Of a stretch of 64,000 nucleotides of DNA, positions 26,428 through 34,873 are shown one piece after another (the first letter of the stretch is position 1; each line of letters starts with the position of its first letter). Location: positions 1-64,000 of the forward strand of contig CAJUBT010000006.1 in assembly GCA_910584815.1 (NCBI GenBank). The letters are read 5' to 3'. Under the pieces are notes generated by a model. That model worked only from the letters and a program-made list of their open reading frames with translations, did no database searches and was not told where the DNA came from. Position numbers and translations under genes: made by a program. The DNA comes from an uncultured Christensenella sp. (GTDB lineage Bacteria; Bacillota; Clostridia; Christensenellales; UBA1242).

Positions 26428-27157
26428 TTATAATGTAGATGATTTTGTTTATAACCTTAACAAAGGCAAAATTGCTTGCTTTAAAACAGACACCATTTGG
26501 GGTTTTTCTGCGGCTAGTGATAACAAAGAAGCAATAGAAAATTTATATAAAATTAAAAAAAGAAATTTAGATAAACCATTTATATTTCTTATTAAAAAAA
26601 ATCAGAATTTATTAGACCTTGTTAAAACTATTCCACCAAAGGCACAAAAATTAATAAACAAATTTTGGTGTGGTCCGCTAACCATTATTTTTGAAGCAAA
26701 GGAAAATTTGCCTTTACTTGCACCTTACAAAAACAAAAAAACAATAGCACTTAGAATGCCAGAAGATAAACTTACTCAACAAATTTTAGGTAAATTATCC
26801 TACCCATTGCCTTCAACTTCTGTTAATACAGAAGGGCAACCTGCATTAAATAGTTTTGAAGAAATTTCAAAAACTTTTGGCAAAGAAGATTTTTGTATTC
26901 TTTCTAAAGTTGGGTTTTCGGAAACTAACAGTAAAGAAAATTTTTCTGCAAATTTAAAATACAAAGAAAGTTTAAACCATAACTTAAATAAAATAAAACA
27001 TTCTAACAATGAAAGTTTTGAAAAACTGGAACAAGAAATAAACAACAAAACTATTAAAAATACATCTTCTACAATTGTAAGTTTTGCAAATGGGGATATA
27101 GAATTTTTGCGCGAAGGAAGCATAACAAAACAACAAATATTAGACGCCTTAAAATAG
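26417..27157 (+). CDS. tsaC: Threonylcarbamoyl-AMP synthase (Sua5/YrdC family)
   Basis: A 246-residue YrdC-fold protein that would make threonylcarbamoyl-AMP for the t6A37 modification of ANN-decoding tRNAs. The N-terminus has FKTDTIWG (about 22-29), the Lys/Thr-rich substrate loop. KRNLDKPFIFLI (about 47-58), FWCGPLTIIFEA and LPSTSVNTEGQPA (about 131-143) follow in the family's order. It is longer than a minimal YrdC (about 190 residues) because of an Asn/Lys/Ser-rich insertion around 172-215 before the final strand TIVSFANGDIEFLREGSI. It lacks the C-terminal Sua5 domain. The start overlaps the upstream gene and has only a distant GGAG. Confidence 0.88.
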   Translation: MIINYNVDDFVYNLNKGKIACFKTDTIWGFSAASDNKEAIENLYKIKKRNLDKPFIFLIKKNQNLLDLVKTIPPKAQKLINKFWCGPLTIIFEAKENLPLLAPYKNKKTIALRMPEDKLTQQILGKLSYPLPSTSVNTEGQPALNSFEEISKTFGKEDFCILSKVGFSETNSKENFSANLKYKESLNHNLNKIKHSNNESFEKLEQEINNKTIKNTSSTIVSFANGDIEFLREGSITKQQILDALK

Positions 27158-27250
27158 CACAATTAAACCGAATGTTTAAACTATAATATTTTTAATAAAA
27201 AAATTTGAAGTATCTAAAAAGGCTAACTATAAACATTAAAAGTACATAAT

Positions 27251-27298
27251 AAAAAAAGAACATATTATATGTTGTTTAATAATATGTTCTCTTTTTTT
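27251..27298. terminator. Bidirectional terminator between convergent genes
   Basis: GAACATATTAT (27258-27268) and ATAATATGTTC (27279-27289) form a perfect 11 bp stem with an A-run before and a T-run after. It can end both tsaC transcription on the plus strand and the convergent 926-residue gene on the minus strand. Confidence 0.85.
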
Positions 27299-27381
27299 AT
27301 AAACCTTATATTTTAAAACATACTATAAGAAAAACTTATAAATAGTTAAACTCAATTATAAACTAAAAATATGCATTTTAA

Positions 27382-30162
27382 CTAAACCTTAGGCTCAGTT
27401 TTTTTTGTGTTAGCATTGGTTTGTTTTTTAGTTGTGGTTGTTTTGCTGGTTGATGAACTTTTTGGTTTAACTGTTGATTTTTTAACCGTTTGTTTTTTTG
27501 CACTTTCTTTTGCTTTTTTAGTTGCAAGTTTTTTCTTTTCAGCCTCTTTTTTTATTGCAACCTTTTTTGCATTAATTTCTTTTTTCTTTTGTGCTACCTT
27601 TTTCTTACTTTCTTTTTTTCTACTTTTAGCGTATGGCTTACGAGTTTTTTCACCAGTTTCTTGCTTTGCGGTAGATTTTCGTTTTGCTCTTGTTTTAATG
27701 GCAGAACTTTCAGTTTGTGTTTCTAAACTTTCTTCGTTATTGTTAACAACTAAATTAAGTTCAATTTCAGCTTTTTCATTCTCATTTTTAGTATCAATTG
27801 TAGTTAAAGTATTAGCTTCTTCTTTAAAATTATTTTCTTTTAAAGTATCTAACTTATTATGTAATGGTTCTTCTTTTAAAGTTTCATTTTCTATAGTAAA
27901 GTTAGCATTCTCTGGCAAGTTTTGACTGGCAACAAGCACTAGTTGCTTTTTTTGTTTTCTTGCTTTTATAAGCGCCACTTTTTTATGGTGTCTTTTTAAA
28001 ATAATTGTGCTATGCACCGCAAAGTATGCTGCAATTAAAACTAAGGTTATAAGAGTTAGTGTTATAACAAAAATTGGTAGAGCTGGGCCATCAAAAAATC
28101 CGCCTGCACGGTCTATTCTCAGATACGGTCTTGTTGTATCTTCCCAAGCATAGTTTTCACCATCTTTTAACCCAAGAAGAATAAATTTATCATCACTATA
28201 AATTAGTTCATACGGAGCATCATCGCTTATGCCAAGAGATTGTGCAGTTCCATCAAAATTATCTAAATTAAAGTTTGGTTTTGCAATGCTTGCTTTTTCA
28301 ATTGTCCAATTAATAACCAAATTGTTGCTGGTTCCATTATCCCACTCAAAATTATTAGGTTCTTTTAAGGAAATTGTAACAGGATAAGTGCCCGCCTTTG
28401 TTTGTTCGTTCCCTTTAACACTATACAATAAATTAGAACTTAAATTAGATAAAGTTTGAGTTTTACCATTATAGGTTGTTACAATGTTATTTAAAACAGG
28501 AATGGTTACAGTTTGTTTGTTAATACGCCAAACTATGCTAGGAAAATTATTAACTGGATTATAATTTTCGCTATCTATTAAAGAAAAACTTACGCTTGCT
28601 TCATAAACACCAACATTTGTTGCCCTTTCGTTTTTATAAACTGCACGCACTATATTTTCTGGGTAATAGTTAACTCTTAAAACTCTTTCTGTACCAACGC
28701 TGTAAATATATGGCGAAACATAATTCCACTGCCACAAAGATGTGTCTAGGGTTGCTTTTTCTACATTTATTATAAAGGTTGTTGAAACATAATTATAATT
28801 ATCGGTTGCGGCCGCAAAAACACCAACTTCTAACCCATTGCCTTCTGCCACAGATGTGAACGAATTTTGGGAATAACTAATTGTTTGTTCGCTATTATCT
28901 AGCGTTGCCCCAGAATTTATAATTTGCCTGGCACCTGTGTACACATAGTTCTTTTTTACATCTGAAACATCTAAATTAGCAGTGCCTTTTATAACCGAAA
29001 TTTTAAATTTACGAGAAAACCCTAAATAGTTCATACTCTCATTTGCAGAAACTGTAACTTCTTTATCGTTCCCCTGCAAAACTGTTGTAAATTTATTATT
29101 AATAAAATTTAAAGTTTGTTCGGAATTATTAATATTAACTCTATCTTTTGCATCTTGTTCAGTGCCATTATAAATAAAGGGTTGGTTGTTAATTGTAACA
29201 ACTGGATTAATTTTTTTTATGTCAAACCTTTTTGTAAGGTTGGTAATTTCAAAGTTGGCTTCTTTATTTGTTAAAGTTGCTGTTGCGGTGTAATTTCCTG
29301 CATTTTTAAATTCATTATAAAAATTATTATTACCATTATAACCACTAATTGTAAAAGCAAGAGGAGTTTTAACCCCGTTAAGTCCGTAATAGTAAACTGA
29401 AATATTATTAATTAAATCCAATCCACAATAATCGTAAGCAAATTTGTTATCGGAGGTTTCCCAAACAAAAGCTACTGGTTTTTTAGTTATATCAACCAAA
29501 ATAACTTCACTTGGTAAATTTTCATTAACAACATAGTTACAACCATTACTGCTAGAAAAAGTTATATCACTTGGAGTTATTGTTACATATTTTTTAGCAT
29601 CTGCATTTGGGCTTGTTGTGTTGCCAATAACACTAACCTCAACATCATCACCCGAAATAATACCTGAATATTCAGCGGTTATGTTTATTTTTGTTGTGCC
29701 ATCGTACTCTTTATTATTCGCTGTGAATTTTGTAAAAGTAACAACACAAGGCGCAATAGTTATTGTAACAGGTTCGGTAACTTTAACCCCATCTGCAGTT
29801 GTAACAGCACAAACATATTTACCAGATTGATTGCAGTTCCTTATGTTAATAGAGTTAGAATTTTGACCTTCAATTTCAATATAGTCGCTATCTGTTGCAA
29901 AATACCACTTATAAGCACTTACATCAGCAACATCAACTGTTAAAGTATAATTGTCAGCTTTATAGTTTGCATTAAAATTTGGGCTTGAAGTTTGGGTGCT
30001 ACCATTAAAAGTAAAGGAAGCTGAAATTTGACTTGTGGAAATTTCGTTTAAACTTGCGGCAAAACTTGTTATAGGTAAAAAGCCACCAATTAAAAAGGTG
30101 CCTAAACCAAACATAAACATAATAAAAAAAACAAAAGGTAATTTAATTTTTAAACTCTTCAT
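27382..30162 (-). CDS. Ig-like repeat surface protein with lysine-rich cytoplasmic tail
   Basis: A 926-residue protein. It has a signal peptide with a likely cleavage after FAA (near residue 36), an Ig-like first module, a YDG-type module (NNKEYDGTTKINI, about 140-240) and several MBG-like modules (FIYNGTEQ, YVYTGARQ, TTYNGKTQ). A single transmembrane helix lies at about 692-717, followed by KRHHKK as stop-transfer. The last ~205 residues are cytoplasmic by this topology. They begin acidic and polar and end in a Lys/Ala-rich stretch (for example KKVAQKKKEINAKKVAIKK) resembling histone H1 or polybasic DNA-binding tails. There is no LPXTG motif. The AAAGGAA site supports the start. The extracellular part is probably adhesive or structural; the tail's role is unknown. 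Confidence 0.82.
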   Translation of the reverse strand: MKSLKIKLPFVFFIMFMFGLGTFLIGGFLPITSFAASLNEISTSQISASFTFNGSTQTSSPNFNANYKADNYTLTVDVADVSAYKWYFATDSDYIEIEGQNSNSINIRNCNQSGKYVCAVTTADGVKVTEPVTITIAPCVVTFTKFTANNKEYDGTTKINITAEYSGIISGDDVEVSVIGNTTSPNADAKKYVTITPSDITFSSSNGCNYVVNENLPSEVILVDITKKPVAFVWETSDNKFAYDYCGLDLINNISVYYYGLNGVKTPLAFTISGYNGNNNFYNEFKNAGNYTATATLTNKEANFEITNLTKRFDIKKINPVVTINNQPFIYNGTEQDAKDRVNINNSEQTLNFINNKFTTVLQGNDKEVTVSANESMNYLGFSRKFKISVIKGTANLDVSDVKKNYVYTGARQIINSGATLDNSEQTISYSQNSFTSVAEGNGLEVGVFAAATDNYNYVSTTFIINVEKATLDTSLWQWNYVSPYIYSVGTERVLRVNYYPENIVRAVYKNERATNVGVYEASVSFSLIDSENYNPVNNFPSIVWRINKQTVTIPVLNNIVTTYNGKTQTLSNLSSNLLYSVKGNEQTKAGTYPVTISLKEPNNFEWDNGTSNNLVINWTIEKASIAKPNFNLDNFDGTAQSLGISDDAPYELIYSDDKFILLGLKDGENYAWEDTTRPYLRIDRAGGFFDGPALPIFVITLTLITLVLIAAYFAVHSTIILKRHHKKVALIKARKQKKQLVLVASQNLPENANFTIENETLKEEPLHNKLDTLKENNFKEEANTLTTIDTKNENEKAEIELNLVVNNNEESLETQTESSAIKTRAKRKSTAKQETGEKTRKPYAKSRKKESKKKVAQKKKEINAKKVAIKKEAEKKKLATKKAKESAKKQTVKKSTVKPKSSSTSKTTTTKKQTNANTKKTEPKV

Positions 30163-30404
30163 TAGTTATTCCTTTATAATTTTTCTTAATTCTGTGCCGA
30201 CTTTTAGATATTATTTATAACCTTCCCTTTTTATAAAAAACTTTAATGCAATTTTATTTATAATACAAAATTAAATAAAATTATTTAGCATTTAAAACGA
30301 TTTTTGAAGGACACATAAAAAATTAATTATCTGCTAAATAAAATTACAAACCTAATAAAACGAAATTGAAAACTATAAATTAAATTTTATAAACTACATT
30401 TTAA

Positions 30405-30444
30405 TTTAAAAAAGGCAATCACTTTATAACTCGTGATGCCTTTT
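30405..30444 (-). terminator. Intrinsic terminator of the SHOCT-like membrane protein gene
   Basis: AAAGGCA-A-TCAC (30411-30422) pairs with GTGA-TGCCTTT (30433-30443) with one bulge; on the minus strand T residues follow. It lies directly after the stop codon. Confidence 0.8.
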
Positions 30445-30457
30445 ATATTTTTATTTA

Positions 30458-31405
30458 TTAACTTAAATTAGAATTGCAAATTTTTGTGCGCATAACAATG
30501 TAGTTTGCATCGGTAATAGCGCCGCTTTGTTTTAACCTTTCTAAGCGTTCCAAATCTTGTATGCCTTTTTGGGTTATGTTAAAAGGAACACCATTTTGGC
30601 CAGGCACAATCATAGAAGAACCAGGGTCTTGATATTGCTGAGGTTGAGGTTGATATTGTTGTTGATATTGAGGTTGTGCATAGCCATTATTCATAGGTGG
30701 CATATTTGCTTGCATTTGAGGTTGTGCATATTGTTGTTGATAAGGATCGTTTTGAACATAACCATTTTGGTTATAATTTGGGTCGGCATAATTTGCATTA
30801 GGGTCTTGCCCTGCTTCCCCTCTTTTAACAGCTTTTGCTACTTTGTTGATATTTGCAACAGCTAAAACAAAACAAATAAATTGTAATAAAGCTAAAACAC
30901 CTGCAACAATAACAACAATGAATGGAACTCCAAAGGCTTCAGCATAAGCTTCAGCTAGTGGTTTAATGCCATCTAAAACAAAACTGCAAACAATAACTGC
31001 TACGAAATATAAAAACACAAAGAATTTTATTATATGCATAAAAGCACAGGTTTTTTTGCATTTTGCAAATCTATAGTCATCTTTCTTTGCAAGAGTAATT
31101 TCCTTAATGCCCCAAATAAACATATGTAGGCAAAACACTGCAAACACAATGGATAGCACAAGGGTTATAGTGTCAATAAGGCTTGCCTCTAATGTTGCAA
31201 TTAAACTTACTATTGACAATGGGAATAAAATAAACACAAATTTAATTAGTGATAGAATTTTGCTTAAAATTTCTACACTAGTTAACATATTAACAACAGG
31301 CTCTACCTTTAACACCACTAACAAGTTAAAAACCGCTGTAACAAGTAGTAAAAAATAAATTATTAAAGTAATTGCACCTGAGGCTTTAACTCCGCCTTTT
31401 TTCAT
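30458..31405 (-). CDS. Polytopic membrane protein with Gln/Pro/Tyr-rich linker and SHOCT-like end
   Basis: A 315-residue protein with about five hydrophobic segments in the first 200 residues. A disordered stretch (about 205-275) rich in Gln, Asn, Pro and Tyr follows (YADPNYNQNGYVQ, QYQQQYQPQPQQY). It ends in LERLERLKQSGAITDANYIVMRTKI, which matches the short helical SHOCT pattern (leucine-rich helix, G-x-I-T, then a second helix). SHOCT motifs are thought to mediate oligomerisation or membrane-associated contacts. The Tyr-x-Asp-Pro-Asn style of the linker strongly recalls the cytoplasmic tail of the giant protein at 40285-64000. Function is unknown. It has a strong promoter (31437-31466), an AAGGAG site and its own terminator. 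Confidence 0.75.
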   Translation of the reverse strand: MKKGGVKASGAITLIIYFLLLVTAVFNLLVVLKVEPVVNMLTSVEILSKILSLIKFVFILFPLSIVSLIATLEASLIDTITLVLSIVFAVFCLHMFIWGIKEITLAKKDDYRFAKCKKTCAFMHIIKFFVFLYFVAVIVCSFVLDGIKPLAEAYAEAFGVPFIVVIVAGVLALLQFICFVLAVANINKVAKAVKRGEAGQDPNANYADPNYNQNGYVQNDPYQQQYAQPQMQANMPPMNNGYAQPQYQQQYQPQPQQYQDPGSSMIVPGQNGVPFNITQKGIQDLERLERLKQSGAITDANYIVMRTKICNSNLS

Positions 31406-31436
31406 AAATGCTCCTTAAATACTTAAAGTTAATTTT

Positions 31437-31466
31437 ATTATATATTAGCATAACACTTTAAGTCAA
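31437..31466 (-). promoter_or_regulatory. Predicted promoter of the SHOCT-like membrane protein gene
   Basis: On the minus strand TTGACT (31466-31461) and a perfect TATAAT (31442-31437) with an 18 bp spacer. Confidence 0.7.
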
Positions 31467-31797
31467 ATAAATTTACAAATTAAACAAAATTTTTGCTAAC
31501 TAAATATTGCTAAATTCTTTTAAAATAACGCTTTTCGGCGTTTTTTTATGTTACAAAAATACTTTAAAATTTAAAAAGGCTTTATTGTTGAAACATACTT
31601 AGTAACACCCTTAGTAACCACATAACAGTACCACTTAAAATATTGCTACCTTACAAGTTTAATTTGTGGTTTTAAAAGTAAATTTTAACACCTAAATTTT
31701 TATGGTTAAAACAAAAATTTCTTGCAAACTAAAATTATAAAAACCTTTAAATTTTTGCACCTACACAATATATTATAACCATTTTAAATAAAAAACA

Positions 31798-31826
31798 TTG
31801 ACTTAATAAACTTTTTGTTTTATAAT
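31798..31826 (+). promoter_or_regulatory. Predicted promoter of rpmE
   Basis: TTGACT (31798-31803) and a perfect TATAAT (31821-31826) with a 17 bp spacer, leaving a leader of about 70 nt before the ATG. Confidence 0.75.
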
Positions 31827-31902
31827 AGTTTGGTAGAAAATTAAAGATTGTTTTAAAATTTAAAACTTTGCTTTTAAAATTAGGCGTAAAAAGGAGAATT
31901 TT

Positions 31903-32106
31903 ATGAATAAAGAAATACAACCAAACTATCACGAAGTAAAAGTTGAATGTGCTTGTGGAGAAAGTTTTACAACCAAAACCACAAAGGCTGGCGATACAAT
32001 TAAAATTGATATCTGCAACAAATGCCATCCATTCTTTACTGGCAAACAAAAAATTGTTGATGCTAGTGGTAAAGTTGAAAAATTCCAAAAGAAACATAAC
32101 CTATAA
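31903..32106 (+). CDS. rpmE: 50S ribosomal protein L31, zinc-binding form
   Basis: A 67-residue protein that aligns along its whole length with bacterial L31 of the large ribosomal subunit. The zinc ligands are all present: CxC at 16-18 and CxxC at 38-41, followed by the family motif HPFFTGKQK and a C-terminal [10 protein letters not shown]. This is therefore the C+ paralogue that stores zinc, not the zinc-independent form. An AAAGGAG site precedes the ATG. It is monocistronic, with a strong promoter and the terminator at 32186-32222. Confidence 0.97.
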   Translation: MNKEIQPNYHEVKVECACGESFTTKTTKAGDTIKIDICNKCHPFFTGKQKIVDASGKVEKFQKKHNL

Positions 32107-32590
32107 TTTTTATTAAAATTTAAAAGGATAAACTTATTTCCCTTTTATTAAAATTATGGCATATATCAAAATATTTTAAGAACCAAATAAACGCTATTAA
32201 AAATTTAGCGTTTATTTTTTTTGTAAATTTTTTTAGGTCTTAATAAATTTAAATTAAAATTCTAAAACGCAAAATTAATTTTTAAACCAATATTTAAACT
32301 TATAAGAATTTATTTTTATAATTTAAACCATAAAAATTATTAAAAATTTTTTATATAATTAAAATACTAACCTTAATAAAATAATAGACCTATCAGAATA
32401 ATTGACTATCCATCATTTTCTATTTTTTAGTATGTTTATTTAAACGAATATATATAAATTAAAAGTGTTTAAAGAAATAAAAAATATTAAAGCAATAAAT
32501 AATTCTATTCAATAATAAAAGTGTTTAAATAAGTTTAAATATAAAAACAAACTACAATAAAAATGGTGAATAATAAATATTATAAAAAAA
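32107..32590. other. Convergent intergenic region between rpmE and murC
   Basis: A 484 bp AT-rich spacer. Its first part holds the rpmE terminator (32186-32222). The remaining 370 bp show no ORF with a ribosome binding site and no obvious terminator for murC on the minus strand. Confidence 0.55.
32186..32222 (+). terminator. Intrinsic terminator of rpmE
   Basis: AATAAACGCTA (32186-32196) and TAGCGTTTATT (32206-32216) form a perfect 11 bp stem followed by eight T. Confidence 0.85.
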
Positions 32591-33961
32591 TTAATATCTG
32601 TTATTTTTTTTAATTAATTTGTATGGCAGTTTTTCAATATCTCCTGCCCCTAAAAATAGTAGCACACAGTTAGACACATCAACCTTTTTAATTTCCCTTA
32701 GCAGTTCACTTTTGGTGTATGCTCCTTTAACTAAAAAGTTTGGATTTGTTTTTAAAATGCATTCCTTTAAATTGTCTGCACTGCCTAAATAATCGAAACT
32801 TTCTCTTGCAGAATAGGTTTTTAAAATATACAAGGCATCTAACCCATTAAAACATTTTGAAAAACTATCAAGCAGAGTTTTAGTTCGAGAATATGTATGC
32901 GGTTGAAAAATGCAAATAACCTTTTTGTTAAAAACTTCTTTACAAGTGTTTATGCTACTTAAAATTTCTGTTGGATGATGGGCATAGTCACTTATAACCT
33001 GACAATTTTTATAACTACCTATAAACTCAAACCGCCTATGTGCATTATTAAAAGTTTTTAAACCTAAATAAATTATTTTATAGTCTATGCCGTAGTCTAA
33101 GCATACGCTTATAGCAGCAAGAGCATTGCTCACATTATGTTTGCCAAAAATGTTTAATTTGAAATTACCAATAAAAGCCTTACCTTTATAACAATCAAAA
33201 CTATACTTACCATCAACGCCTAGTGTTAAATTTTTTGCATATACGCTGCAGTTTCTACTAAAACCATAAGTCTGCAAGTTTGTTATGCTGCCTATTAAAC
33301 GCCCATAATTTGCACAGATATAGGTGTTGCCCAGGGTGTTACTTGCAAACTTGTTAAACGAGGCTTTTTCTTTTTCAAAAGTATTAAAATAATCTAAATG
33401 CTCTGGTTCTATGTTCGTTATAACCGAAGTTGTAGGGCTCAGAAATAAAAAACTATCTCTAAATTCGCAAGCTTCTGTTATAAAATAATCTTTGCCACCA
33501 ACTAAAATGTTACCTTTAATATAATCGAACTCGCCACCTATATGAACAGTTGGCTTTAAGCCAGAAATAATAAAAATGTAACTTAAAATAGCTGTGGTGG
33601 TGGTTTTCCCGTGAGTACCAGAAACTGCTATAACATTTTTATAGTTCTTTGAAATAAGTGCTAGAAGTTCTGCCCTTTCAATTACTGGAATATTATGGCT
33701 TAAGGCGTATTTCATTTGTGGGTTATTATTTGAAATAGCACCCGAGTATACAACTAAATTGTTACCTTTAACACTATTTGCTTTATGGCTATATACAACC
33801 TTAATGCCTGCTTTTTTCAGTTTTTTTGTTATGTTGCTTTTCACAAGGTCACTTCCACTAATTTGCTTCCCTTGCGATTTAAGCAACAAGGCTAGCCCAC
33901 TCATACTAATGCCACCAATTCCAATAAAAAAAATATTCTTGTGTTTTAATAAATCTTCCAT
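32591..33961 (-). CDS. murC: UDP-N-acetylmuramate-L-alanine ligase
   Basis: A 456-residue Mur ligase that adds the first amino acid of the peptidoglycan stem peptide in the cytoplasm. The N-terminal Rossmann domain starts IFFIGIGGISMSGLA, typical of MurC. The ATP-binding P-loop is GTHGKTTTT (about 114-122). ITNIEPEHLDYF in the middle and ISDYAHHPTEI and FQPHTYSRT in the C-terminal domain are MurC signatures. Length is normal. No Shine-Dalgarno is visible; a TAAAAT -10-like element ends six bases before the ATG, so the transcript may be leaderless, though the matching -35 is weak. No other mur or division genes are adjacent, unlike the usual cell-wall cluster. Confidence 0.96.
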   Translation of the reverse strand: MEDLLKHKNIFFIGIGGISMSGLALLLKSQGKQISGSDLVKSNITKKLKKAGIKVVYSHKANSVKGNNLVVYSGAISNNNPQMKYALSHNIPVIERAELLALISKNYKNVIAVSGTHGKTTTTAILSYIFIISGLKPTVHIGGEFDYIKGNILVGGKDYFITEACEFRDSFLFLSPTTSVITNIEPEHLDYFNTFEKEKASFNKFASNTLGNTYICANYGRLIGSITNLQTYGFSRNCSVYAKNLTLGVDGKYSFDCYKGKAFIGNFKLNIFGKHNVSNALAAISVCLDYGIDYKIIYLGLKTFNNAHRRFEFIGSYKNCQVISDYAHHPTEILSSINTCKEVFNKKVICIFQPHTYSRTKTLLDSFSKCFNGLDALYILKTYSARESFDYLGSADNLKECILKTNPNFLVKGAYTKSELLREIKKVDVSNCVLLFLGAGDIEKLPYKLIKKNNRY

Positions 33962-34305
33962 AGTGTTATTTTATGTTTCAAATTATGGTTTTGTTTAATT
34001 TTAAAATTTTTATAAAACTTTAACTTTTATTTGAATACATTTAAAAATTATATTTATAATTTAAATTTAAAACATAATTAATAAAAGTTTGAAAATATGA
34101 ATAAAAAAATTTAAATTTTATAAACTAAATTATGCCCATATGCTTTTAAAAACCACAAAGTAGCGTTTTAAGTGTAAATGCTTATATTTAAAAAAAATTG
34201 GAAAATTTATTTATTTTATTTGCTTTTTTTTTAGTATTATAATAAAATTTACACAGAAAGCCTTAAAAAATCATAAGAGGCAAATAAAAAGGAAGGTATA
34301 GAACT
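33962..34305. other. Divergent intergenic region between murC and spoVG
   Basis: A 344 bp AT-rich spacer. A TAAAAT element (33973-33968, minus strand) lies next to the murC start. On the plus strand TATAAT (34238-34243) lies about 60 bp before spoVG without a recognisable -35. No hairpin or ORF is seen between them. Confidence 0.45.
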
Positions 34306-34575
34306 TTGAACATTTCAGATGTACGCGTAAGAATTATTAAAAAAGATGACAACAAATTAAAAGCAGTAGCATCAATAACAATTGATGAATGTTTTGTTGT
34401 CCACGATATCAAAGTTATCGAAGGCAACCAAGGATATTTTATTGCAATGCCTAGCAGAAAAACTTTAGATGGAGAATATAAGGATATTGTTCACCCATTG
34501 AACACTGAAACTAGAGAAGAAATTAGAAACGCTATTTTAGTTGAATTTGAAAAAGCACAAAAAGAAGCTGAATAA
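34306..34575 (+). CDS. spoVG: SpoVG family RNA/DNA-binding regulator
   Basis: An 89-residue SpoVG, a small nucleic-acid-binding regulator involved in sporulation septum timing in Bacillus and in other roles in non-sporulating relatives. The family core is clear: [10 protein letters not shown] at the N-terminus, [41 protein letters not shown], and a helical C-terminus. The start is TTG, set by an AAGGAAGG site nine bases upstream and by alignment to the SpoVG N-terminus; no suitable ATG exists in frame. It is monocistronic, with a terminator at 34609-34642. Its presence does not by itself prove sporulation. Confidence 0.96.
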   Translation: MNISDVRVRIIKKDDNKLKAVASITIDECFVVHDIKVIEGNQGYFIAMPSRKTLDGEYKDIVHPLNTETREEIRNAILVEFEKAQKEAE

Positions 34576-34608
34576 TTTTTTTCTTAATATTTTTTATAAT
34601 AAGTTAAA

Positions 34609-34642
34609 CAAAAACCTAGCGCAAATTAGCGTTAGGTTTTTT
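34609..34642 (+). terminator. Intrinsic terminator of spoVG
   Basis: CCTAGCGC and GCGTTAGG form an 8 bp stem with one G-U pair, extended by A/T pairs, followed by six T. Confidence 0.85.
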
Positions 34643-34812
34643 GCTTTTAGATATTATTTTTTATATGTTTTATACTATTTATTTTATAAAAAGCTTTTAT
34701 GCTTTTAACAATAATTTAAAAATTTTAATGTTTTTTATTTTATCTTACCTACCATAATTTTAATTATTGTTGCTATATATAATTAATAAATTTATTTTAA
34801 AAATTTTACAAC

Positions 34813-34848
34813 AAAAAAAGCACATAATTAAATGTGCTTTTTTATTTT
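34813..34848. terminator. Bidirectional terminator before the GLUG-repeat gene
   Basis: AAAAAAGCACAT and ATGTGCTTTTTT form a perfect stem of about 12 bp. On the minus strand it lies just after the stop codon of the gene at 34874-38056; it could also back up spoVG termination. Confidence 0.8.
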
Positions 34849-34873
34849 AAATTTATCCACAATATATTATATC

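Larger units (their letters stand above)
31406..31902. other. Divergent intergenic region before rpmE
   Basis: A 497 bp AT-rich spacer with a minus-strand promoter at one end (31437-31466) and the rpmE promoter near the other (31798-31826). A small hairpin AACGC/GCGTT (31527-31542) with a T-run points in the plus direction but follows no recognisable gene. No ORF with a ribosome binding site was seen. Confidence 0.5.

Noticed and set aside
27407..27925. A 172-codon plus-strand ORF rich in Phe and Ser
   Set aside because: It is the reverse complement of the Lys/Ala-rich tail of the 926-residue protein. Poly-AAA and GCA codons on one strand give Phe-rich frames on the other.
31527..31547. AACGC/GCGTT hairpin plus T-run as evidence of a small RNA
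   Set aside because: The stem is only 5 bp and no promoter for a short plus-strand transcript is seen upstream of it.
31747..32097. A 116-codon minus-strand ORF over rpmE
   Set aside because: It is antisense to a clear L31 gene with full zinc ligands, promoter, ribosome binding site and terminator.
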